A DNA stretch of 5,665 bases, taken from Ornithinimicrobium sp. (GTDB taxonomy: Bacteria > Actinomycetota > Actinomycetes > Actinomycetales > Dermatophilaceae). Numbering within the stretch: position 1 is the stretch's first letter; each line of letters opens with the position of its first letter. Made by a program: the position numbers and the translations under genes. Below are positions 1 to 4,695 of this stretch, piece by piece. The notes under the pieces were generated by a model. It ran no database searches. It was given only the letters and a program-made list of their open reading frames with translations, and had not been told where the DNA came from. The stretch spans positions 1 to 5,665 of the forward strand of contig JASKZT010000013.1 in the NCBI GenBank assembly GCA_030145965.1, given 5' to 3'.

Positions 1-266
1 GCCACGCTCTCGGGGCTCTTCTTGCTGCCCTTGGCCACGAGACGCGTGGCCTGGCGGTTGGCGAGCATGCGAGCCAGGCCGACGATGACGCCGGAGAGCA
101 CTGCGAAGGCGATCGCTTCCTTGAGGTCGATGTCGGGGTCCTCGGGGTTCTGCGGCGAGTCGCTGCCGGTGACGAACTTCCAGGTGGAGTTGGTCGTCTT
201 GTTGGCGACGATGCCGGCGGCGATCGCTGCACCGGTGGTGACGAGCTTGGCGACGAGAGTACCCAT
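1..266 (-). CDS. DUF4235 family small membrane protein (C-terminus cut by window edge)
   Basis: The reverse strand reads from an ATG at 264-266 to the left edge without a stop, giving 88 codons. Two hydrophobic segments are visible: one at about residues 4-21, rich in Ala, Gly and Val, and a second at about 50-69 ending in a GLARMLANR motif. Between them lie a W-K-F-V-T-G motif (residues 29-34) and an acidic-proline stretch, PEDPDIDLKEA (41-51). This layout matches the actinobacterial DUF4235 family, which is usually only slightly longer, so probably just a short tail is missing. The family has no established function; a small two-helix integral membrane protein is what can be seen. An AGGA Shine-Dalgarno lies 8 nt before the ATG, on the minus strand at 275-278. 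The gene is transcribed away from thiB, and I infer no functional link to it. Confidence 0.85.
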   Translation of the reverse strand, partial: MGTLVAKLVTTGAAIAAGIVANKTTNSTWKFVTGSDSPQNPEDPDIDLKEAIAFAVLSGVIVGLARMLANRQATRLVAKGSKKSPESV

Positions 267-292
267 GCGATGGATCCTGCCACAGGCACTGC

Positions 293-298
293 TAGCGT
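293..298 (+). promoter_or_regulatory. Probable -10 element for the thiB leader (TAGCGT)
   Basis: TAGCGT fits the actinobacterial housekeeping -10 consensus TANNNT. Transcription would start about 6-7 nt downstream, near 304-306, just ahead of the first paired base of the TPP aptamer at 311. No good -35 is visible; TGGATC at 271-276 is at best a half match, and -35 boxes are often weak in this phylum. The call rests on the hexamer and on its sensible distance to the riboswitch. Confidence 0.45.
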
Positions 299-310
299 GA
301 TGAGCGGAAA

Positions 311-401
311 CGACAGGGGAGCGCCACGAGGCGCTGAGAGTGCGGCACCCGGCCGCAGACCCTCGAACCTGCACCGGTTAGCACCGGCGAAGGAAGTCGA
401 C
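311..401 (+). promoter_or_regulatory. TPP riboswitch (THI element) upstream of thiB
   Basis: All landmarks of the thiamin pyrophosphate aptamer are present in order. P1 is CGAC (311-314) with GTCG (396-399). P2 is AGGG (315-318) with CCCT (360-363). P3 is GCGCC (321-325) with GGCGC (330-334), closed by an ACGA loop. The invariant CTGAGA follows at 334-339. The optional P3a arm is TGCGGC (341-346) with GCCGCA (352-357). GAACCTG is at 365-371, P5 is CCGG (374-377) with CCGG (384-387), and the terminal GCGAAGGAAG is at 387-396. It lies directly before a thiamine-binding protein gene, the expected target. TPP binding in this class lowers expression. No intrinsic terminator is visible between the aptamer and the ATG, so translational control is more likely than attenuation. 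A near-identical copy precedes thiP. Confidence 0.96.
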
Positions 402-406
402 AGGAG
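402..406 (+). promoter_or_regulatory. Shine-Dalgarno of thiB, just outside the aptamer
   Basis: AGGAG ends 5 nt before the thiB ATG and begins 3 nt after the 3' strand of riboswitch helix P1. It sits in a 10-nt insert (402-411) that the otherwise matching thiP leader lacks. A second purine-rich tract, GAAGGAA at 389-395, lies inside the aptamer but is 16 nt from the ATG, too far to be a good SD. This site supports ATG 412 as the start. Confidence 0.7.
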
Positions 407-411
407 ACGAC

Positions 412-1575
412 ATGACGACCACCCGTGCACTCGCACTGGCCACCGCGATCACCCTTCCGCTCAGCGCCTGCACGCTCGCGGGCAACGACGACCCGGCGGC
501 GACGACGCCCGCCGCCGTGAACGACGAGGGCGCCGAGACCACGGCGGACGGCGACAGCGCCGGAAGCGACGACGACGCCGAGACGACCGAGGAGGCGGCG
601 CCGCCCAGCGACCCCGGCACCGTGGTGCTCGTCACCCACGACTCCTTCAACGTCCCCGACGAGCTCGTCGCGCAGTTCGAGGCCGAGTCCGGCTACGACC
701 TGCAGATCCAGCTCTCCGGCGACGCCGGGGAGCTGACCAACCAGCTGGTCCTCACCGCCGGGCGCCCCGTCGCCGACGCCGTCTTCGGCATCGACAACAC
801 CTTCGCCAGCCGTGCCGTCGGCGAGGAGGTCCTGGCGGCCTACACGCCGCAGACCCTCCCGGGCTCGGCCGAGGAGCACGCGCTCGAGGACGCCGAGGCG
901 GCCTACCTCACCCCGGTCGACTACGGCGACGTGTGCGTCAACATCGATAACGTCTGGTTCGCCAACAACGGCATCGCCCCGCCGCAGACGCTGCGCGACC
1001 TCACCGAGCCGGAGTACGAGGACCTCTTCGTCACCCCTGGTGCCACCACCTCCAGCCCCGGCATGTCCTTCCTCCTCGCCACGATCGGGGAGTTCGGTCC
1101 CGGCGAGTGGCAGGGTTACTGGGAGGACCTCATGGCCAACGGCGCCAAGGTGACCAGCGGGTGGAGCGACGCCTACACCGTCGACTTCACCGCCGGCGGC
1201 GGCGACGGCGACCGGCCGATCGTGCTGTCCTACGCCTCCAGCCCGCCCTTCACGATCGCCGAGGGCGCGTGGGAGCCGACCACGAGCGCCCTGCTCGACA
1301 CCTGCTTCCGGCAGGTGGAGTACGCCGGCGTGCTCGAGGGCGCCGCCAACCCCGAGGGTGCGCAGGCCGTCCTCGACTGGTTGGTCAGCGCGGAGGTCCA
1401 GGCGTCGATCCCGGAAAACATGTACATGTACCCCGTCAGCGACGAGGTCGCGCTGCCCGAGCTGTGGGCGCAGTGGGCCCCGCTGGCCGAGCAGCCGATC
1501 GTCGTCCCCCCGCGCCAGATCGAGGCCGAGCGCGAGACCTGGCTGCGCGAGTGGGCCGACATCGCGACGGGCTGA
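412..1575 (+). CDS. thiB: Thiamine ABC transporter substrate-binding lipoprotein ThiB
   Basis: This 387-residue protein is the extracytoplasmic receptor that captures thiamine or its phosphates and delivers them to ThiPQ. Residues 1-20 are a lipoprotein signal ending in the lipobox LSAC, with Cys20 as the lipidated residue. Residues 24-69 form an acidic Asp/Glu/Ala/Thr-rich tether. The binding domain starts near residue 70. Segments that align by eye with E. coli ThiB are VTHDSF (74-79), PVDYGD (168-173), GWSDAY (250-255), SYASSP (273-278), MYMYPV (337-342) and the C-terminal QIEAERETWLREW. From memory, E. coli ThiB has Trp-Met-Tyr-Pro-Val at the MYPV site and the Trp helps stack thiamine; here it is Tyr338. 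The ligand assignment is supported independently by the TPP riboswitch 11 nt upstream. The start is ATG 412, with SD AGGAG. The partner genes thiPQ lie 1.4 kb downstream rather than adjacent. Confidence 0.94.
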   Translation: MTTTRALALATAITLPLSACTLAGNDDPAATTPAAVNDEGAETTADGDSAGSDDDAETTEEAAPPSDPGTVVLVTHDSFNVPDELVAQFEAESGYDLQIQLSGDAGELTNQLVLTAGRPVADAVFGIDNTFASRAVGEEVLAAYTPQTLPGSAEEHALEDAEAAYLTPVDYGDVCVNIDNVWFANNGIAPPQTLRDLTEPEYEDLFVTPGATTSSPGMSFLLATIGEFGPGEWQGYWEDLMANGAKVTSGWSDAYTVDFTAGGGDGDRPIVLSYASSPPFTIAEGAWEPTTSALLDTCFRQVEYAGVLEGAANPEGAQAVLDWLVSAEVQASIPENMYMYPVSDEVALPELWAQWAPLAEQPIVVPPRQIEAERETWLREWADIATG

Positions 1576-1609
1576 CGGGGTCGGGCGCCGCCCTCGTCAC
1601 GGCCCTTGG

Positions 1610-1615
1610 CACAAT
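1610..1615 (+). promoter_or_regulatory. Possible weak -10 for a leaderless phosphoglycosyl transferase mRNA (CACAAT)
   Basis: CACAAT keeps the A and final T of TANNNT and ends 7 nt before the GTG at 1623, the spacing seen for leaderless actinobacterial transcripts. No SD precedes that GTG, which suits leaderless initiation. The first base departs from consensus and no -35 is visible. The alternative is readthrough from thiB across the 47-nt gap. Confidence 0.25.
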
Positions 1616-1622
1616 CGCAGCC

Positions 1623-2255
1623 GTGGACGAGCGACGGGTCAAGCGCGGGATGGACATCGCCCTGGCAGCCGTGGGGCTCGGGGTGACCGCTCCCCTGCAG
1701 CTGGGGGCCGCGGTGGCGGTCCGCCTGACGATGGGCAGGCCTGTGCTGTTCCGGCAGCGCCGCCCCGGTCTGCGGGGCGAGGTGTTCGAGATGGTCAAGT
1801 TCCGCACGATGAAGGACGTGGACCCCTCGAAAGGTCTTGTGTCCGACGAGGACCGGTTGACGCGAACGGGGCAGTTCCTCCGCAGCACCAGCATCGACGA
1901 GCTGCCCGCCCTGCTGAACGTGCTCAGGGGGGACATGTCCCTGGTCGGGCCGCGGCCCCTGCTCGTCGACTACCTCCCCCTCTATACGGAGGAGCAGGCG
2001 CGGCGGCACGAGGTGCGGCCGGGCCTGACCGGGCTGGCGCAGGTGTCCGGTCGCAACGGGCTCTCCTGGGAGGACCGGTTCCGGCTGGACGTGGCCTACG
2101 TCGACTCGTGGTCGGTGCGCGGGGACCTGCAGATCATCCTGCGCACGGTCGTCACCGCGCTCAGACGAGACGGCATCTCGGCGGACGGTCAGGCCACCAT
2201 GACGCGCTTCACCGGCTCGGCGGCCCCGGCCGGCGCGCCTGTCACCTCGGCCTGA
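1623..2255 (+). CDS. PglC-like polyprenyl-phosphate phosphoglycosyl transferase (bacterial sugar transferase family)
   Basis: This 210-residue protein has the size and full layout of small monotopic phosphoglycosyl transferases such as Campylobacter PglC. These move a phospho-sugar from a UDP-sugar to undecaprenyl phosphate, the first membrane step of glycan assembly. Seen in order: the N-terminal KRGMDIALA and a hydrophobic re-entrant helix (about 9-37) broken at Ala23-Pro24; PVLFRQRRPG (40-49); VKFRTM (58-63); the catalytic Asp92-Glu93 in SIDELPALLNVL; GDMSLVGPRPLL (103-114); then RHEVRPGLTGLAQVSGRN and a C-terminal LRRDGISADGQ stretch. The last parallels the PglC tail (KRSGVSKEGH), not WcaJ-type enzymes. 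GTG 1623 is preferred because it supplies the family's N-terminal VKRxxD; ATG 1650 would remove the first nine residues. There is no SD. The sugar substrate cannot be told from sequence. The 3' end overlaps the convergent acyltransferase gene. Confidence 0.92.
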   Translation: MDERRVKRGMDIALAAVGLGVTAPLQLGAAVAVRLTMGRPVLFRQRRPGLRGEVFEMVKFRTMKDVDPSKGLVSDEDRLTRTGQFLRSTSIDELPALLNVLRGDMSLVGPRPLLVDYLPLYTEEQARRHEVRPGLTGLAQVSGRNGLSWEDRFRLDVAYVDSWSVRGDLQIILRTVVTALRRDGISADGQATMTRFTGSAAPAGAPVTSA

Positions 2256-2883
2256 GCGGCCGGGCGGGCACCCCGACGTACGTGGTCCTCGCCAGGACGT
2301 CCGTGACGACTGCGGCTCCTGCCCCGATGACGGCGCCGTCGCCGATGGAGAGGCCCTGCCGGATCGCCGCGCCTGTGCCGACCGTGACGTAGGCACCGAC
2401 GAGCACGTCGCCGGAGACCGCTGCCTGAGGGTTGAGGGTCGCGTAGTCGCCCAGCTCGACGTCGTGGGCGACGGTGGCGTTGATGTTGAGGTGCACGTGG
2501 GTCCCGGCGCGGACGTTCGTCGTGACCCGGGCGCCGGCGCACAGGACGGTGCCGTCGCCGAGGACGACGTCATCGCCGACTGTCGCCTGCTGGTGCACCA
2601 CGGTGACAGGGACGAGGCCGGCCTGCGTCGCGCGCTCGGCGAGCAGCTCGCGGACGTGCGGGTCGCCTACCCCGACGACGAAGCCGGCCCCCGCGTACCC
2701 GGCCAGGTCGGACGTCGTGCCGAGGAAGGGCGCGCCGAGACGCTCCAGACGATCGGTCCGTGGCGCACCGTCGTCGACGAAACCGATGAAGGACCTGGAA
2801 CCGAACCTCTCACTGTCGTGCGCGCGGAGAGCGACCAGCACGTCTCGCCCGTGTCCTCCGGCCCCCACGATCACTGTGTCCAC
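2242..2883 (-). CDS. PglD/NeuD-like sugar O-/N-acyltransferase (left-handed beta-helix)
   Basis: This 213-residue cytoplasmic protein starts at a GTG (2881-2883) on the minus strand. Residues 1-80 form the PglD_N Rossmann-like sugar-nucleotide domain, with glycine-rich VIVGAGGHGRDV at 4-15 and VGVGDP at 70-75. From about residue 95 the sequence has hexapeptide repeats of a left-handed beta-helix. VAHDVELGDYATLNPQAAVSGDV (in part 138-159) aligns with the catalytic region of Campylobacter PglD, making His140 the likely catalytic base. The protein ends in the usual YVGVPARPL. Family members transfer an acetyl or other acyl group from acyl-CoA to an amino sugar or sialic acid. Pairing with a PglC-like transferase suggests the two act on the same nucleotide sugar, but no aminotransferase (PglE-type) is present, so bacillosamine synthesis cannot be claimed. 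No SD is visible; a TANNNT box 6 nt upstream suggests a leaderless mRNA. Confidence 0.92.
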   Translation of the reverse strand: MDTVIVGAGGHGRDVLVALRAHDSERFGSRSFIGFVDDGAPRTDRLERLGAPFLGTTSDLAGYAGAGFVVGVGDPHVRELLAERATQAGLVPVTVVHQQATVGDDVVLGDGTVLCAGARVTTNVRAGTHVHLNINATVAHDVELGDYATLNPQAAVSGDVLVGAYVTVGTGAAIRQGLSIGDGAVIGAGAAVVTDVLARTTYVGVPARPLRPR

Positions 2884-2889
2884 CGGCTC

Positions 2890-2895
2890 AGGCTA
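2890..2895 (-). promoter_or_regulatory. Probable -10 element for the PglD-like gene (TAGCCT, leaderless)
   Basis: Read on the minus strand, TAGCCT fits TANNNT perfectly and ends 6 nt before the GTG start at 2883. This places the transcription start at or next to the start codon. With no SD, leaderless translation is the natural reading. A -35 at the usual distance would fall at about 2912-2918, on top of the thiP -10. Confidence 0.5.
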
Positions 2896-2909
2896 CAGAG
2901 GCCGACCGG

Positions 2910-2915
2910 TAGGCT
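2910..2915 (+). promoter_or_regulatory. Probable -10 element for the thiPQ leader (TAGGCT)
   Basis: TAGGCT fits TANNNT. Transcription would start near 2921-2923, about 9 nt before the first base of aptamer helix P1 at 2931. This mirrors the thiB leader, where the -10 lies at a similar distance from its aptamer (12 nt between hexamer and P1 there, 15 nt here). No convincing -35 is visible. Confidence 0.45.
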
Positions 2916-2930
2916 GGCACGACGAACACC

Positions 2931-3018
2931 CGACAGGGGAGCGCCACGGGCGCTGAGAGTGCGATCAGTCGCAGACCCTCCGAACCTGCTCCGGCTAGCA
3001 CCGGCGAAGGAAGTCGAC
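2931..3018 (+). promoter_or_regulatory. TPP riboswitch (THI element) upstream of thiP
   Basis: This is a second complete TPP aptamer. P1 is CGAC (2931-2934) with GTCG (3013-3016). P2 is AGGG (2935-2938) with CCCT (2976-2979). P3 is GCGCC (2941-2945) with GGCGC (2949-2953). CTGAGA follows at 2953-2958. P3a is TGCGA (2960-2964) with TCGCA (2969-2973). GAACCTG is at 2982-2988, P5 is CCGG (2991-2994) with CCGG (3001-3004), and GCGAAGGAAG ends the core. The P3a arm differs in sequence from the thiB copy but stays fully paired, which supports the fold. The thiP ATG follows P1 by only 2 nt. The ribosome site is therefore part of the aptamer and TPP binding should block initiation directly, a mode known for actinobacterial THI elements. 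Confidence 0.97.
3006..3012 (+). promoter_or_regulatory. Shine-Dalgarno of thiP embedded in the TPP aptamer
   Basis: GAAGGAA contains AAGGA (3007-3011), which lies 7 nt before ATG 3019, an ideal distance. The same bases are the conserved 3' end of the THI element, next to the P1 strand GTCG (3013-3016). No other SD is available, so the start depends on this site and ligand-induced folding would hide it. Confidence 0.8.
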
Positions 3019-4683
3019 ATGACCTACCGCCCTGCGCGGCTGACCGGCCCCGGCGTCGTCCTCGGCGCCGCGGCCCTGGTGCCGATCGCCTTCCTCGCCG
3101 TCTTCTTCGCGCTGCCGGTCGGCGGGATGCTGGCCAGGGGCTTCCTGCCCGACGGCTCGCTCGACCTGTCCGGCATACCCGACGTCCTCGGCCGGGCCCG
3201 GACGCTGCGGGTGCTGTGGTTCACCCTCTGGAGCGCGCTGGCCGGCACGGCCCTGACGCTCGCCCTCGGCCTGCCGGTCGCCTTCGCGCTCTACCGGCTG
3301 CGCTTCCCGGGCCGGGGGCTGCTGCGCGCGCTCATCGTCATGCCGTTCGTGCTGCCCACGGTCGTGGTGGGCGTGATGTTCCGCTCGCTGCTGTCCTCCG
3401 GCGGGCCGCTCGGTGGGCTCGGGTGGGACGGCACGTGGGTGCCGATCCTCATGGCGTTCACCTTCTTCAACCTCGCCGTCGTCGTGCGCACCGTCGGCGG
3501 GCTGTGGGAAGGGCTGGACCGCCGCGCGGAGGAGTCCGCCGCCGCCCTCGGCGCCTCGCCCTGGCAGGTATGGCGCACCGTCACCCTCCCGGCCCTCGCC
3601 CCGGCCGTCGTGTCCGCCGCGACCCTGGTCTTCCTCTTCTGCTCCACCGCCTTCGGGGTCGTGCTCACCCTCGGCGGCCTGCGCTACGGCACGATCGAGA
3701 CCGAGATCTACCTGCTCACCACGCAGTTCCTGGACCTGCAGGGTGCGGCCGTGCTCTCGGTGCTCCAGCTCGCGGCCGTCGTGGTCATGCTCGCGATCGC
3801 CGCACGGACCCGGCGGTCGCGCGAGCAGAGCCTCCGCCGGGTCGGGGCGAGGGCGGCCGCACGGCGACCGCGACGTCACGACGTGCCGGCGCTGGCCGTG
3901 ACGGCGCTGGCCGTGGCGTTCGTGCTCCTGCCCGTCGCCACCCTCGTCGTGCGGTCGCTGCGGCGCAGCGGGGAGTGGACCCTGGAGAACTACCGCGCGC
4001 TGACCGACCCCTCCTCGACGCCGGTGCTGCGCGTCAGCGTCACCGAGGCGGTCGTCAACTCCCTGCGGACCGCCGTCGACGCCACGGTCCTGGCCATGGT
4101 GCTGGGCCTGGTCGTCGCCCTCGTCGTCTCCCGCCGACCGCGCTCGCGGTCGTGGTCGCGCGTCGTCGCGACCTTCGACGGGGCCTTCATGCTGCCGCTG
4201 GGCATCTCCGCGGTGACGGTCGGCTTCGGCTTCCTCATCACCCTGGACCGCCCGCCGCTGGACCTGCGCTCCACGCCGATCCTCGTGCCGATCGCCCAGG
4301 CGATGGTGGCGTTGCCCCTCGTCGTGCGCACGCTGGCCCCGGTGCTGCGCTCGGTCGACCCGCGCCAGCGGGAGGCGGCGTCGGCGCTGGGGGCGGGGCC
4401 CTGGCGCGCGGCGTGGACGGCCGAGGCGCCGGTCCTGGCCCGCCCGGTGCTGGCCGCCACCGGCTTCGCCTTCGCCGTGGCGCTCGGGGAGTTCGGCGCG
4501 ACCGTCTTCCTCGCCCGCCCCGACCGGCCGACCGTGCCGGTCGTCATCTACCAGCTGATCTCCCGGCCCGGCGCCGAGCACCTCGGGATGGCGCTGGCCG
4601 CCAGCGTGGTGCTCGCGGCCGTGACGGTGACCGTCATGGGTGTCGTCGAGCGGCTGCGCGTCGGCTCGGTCGGGACCTTCTAG
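3019..4683 (+). CDS. thiP: Thiamine ABC transporter permease ThiP (fused two-domain)
   Basis: This 554-residue inner-membrane protein forms the thiamine channel; E. coli ThiP is similar at about 536. It is two homologous permease halves fused in tandem, with about 12 hydrophobic segments by eye. First-half segments are near residues 11-33, 65-90, 96-117, 134-155, 193-220 and 236-262. A basic Arg-rich linker covers about 263-290. Second-half segments are near 292-313, 350-372, 386-410, 420-442, 473-495 and 520-545. Each half has the cytoplasmic EAA loop that docks on the ATPase: EESAAALGASPW...LP at 171-191 and REAASALGAGPW...AP at 451-471. The second loop has Ala-Pro where Leu-Pro is usual. 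ATG 3019 is fixed by the SD inside the upstream TPP aptamer; the open frame continues further upstream without coding signal. The gene is followed after 12 nt by thiQ, so the two form one operon. Confidence 0.95.
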   Translation: MTYRPARLTGPGVVLGAAALVPIAFLAVFFALPVGGMLARGFLPDGSLDLSGIPDVLGRARTLRVLWFTLWSALAGTALTLALGLPVAFALYRLRFPGRGLLRALIVMPFVLPTVVVGVMFRSLLSSGGPLGGLGWDGTWVPILMAFTFFNLAVVVRTVGGLWEGLDRRAEESAAALGASPWQVWRTVTLPALAPAVVSAATLVFLFCSTAFGVVLTLGGLRYGTIETEIYLLTTQFLDLQGAAVLSVLQLAAVVVMLAIAARTRRSREQSLRRVGARAAARRPRRHDVPALAVTALAVAFVLLPVATLVVRSLRRSGEWTLENYRALTDPSSTPVLRVSVTEAVVNSLRTAVDATVLAMVLGLVVALVVSRRPRSRSWSRVVATFDGAFMLPLGISAVTVGFGFLITLDRPPLDLRSTPILVPIAQAMVALPLVVRTLAPVLRSVDPRQREAASALGAGPWRAAWTAEAPVLARPVLAATGFAFAVALGEFGATVFLARPDRPTVPVVIYQLISRPGAEHLGMALAASVVLAAVTVTVMGVVERLRVGSVGTF

Positions 4684-4687
4684 GAGG
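4682..4687 (+). promoter_or_regulatory. Shine-Dalgarno of thiQ overlapping the thiP stop
   Basis: AGGAGG overlaps the thiP stop TAG (4681-4683). It is 8 nt from GTG 4696 but only 2 nt from ATG 4690, so it favours GTG as the thiQ start. The overlap with the stop codon suggests translational coupling of thiP and thiQ, which would pass riboswitch control on to thiQ. Confidence 0.65.
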
Positions 4688-4695
4688 AGATGGAC

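Noticed and set aside
22..300. Plus-strand open frame opposite the DUF4235 gene
   Set aside because: The opposite strand gives a clear DUF4235 match with an SD; this frame has none.
1418..1429. Perfect 12-bp palindrome ACATGTACATGT
   Set aside because: It lies inside thiB and is explained by the codons for Asn-Met-Tyr-Met-Tyr in the conserved MYPV region, so an operator is unlikely.
1583..1593. Short GC hairpin (GGGC-GCC-GCCC) after the thiB stop
   Set aside because: Only 4 bp with a 3-nt loop and no T tract; too weak to call a terminator in sequence this GC-rich.
1230..2573. A 447-codon minus-strand open frame crossing thiB, the PglC-like gene and part of the PglD-like gene
   Set aside because: It spans several real genes, shows no family motif and has the residue bias of a shadow frame.
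1623..2883. A bacillosamine (Pgl-type) pathway as the role of the glycan pair
   Set aside because: No PglE-like aminotransferase or PglF-like dehydratase is in the window, and the sugar cannot be inferred from these two families alone.
4690..4692. ATG as the thiQ start
   Set aside because: The AGGAGG SD is only 2 nt away, whereas GTG 4696 has 8-nt spacing. Kept as an alternative; the protein differs by two residues.
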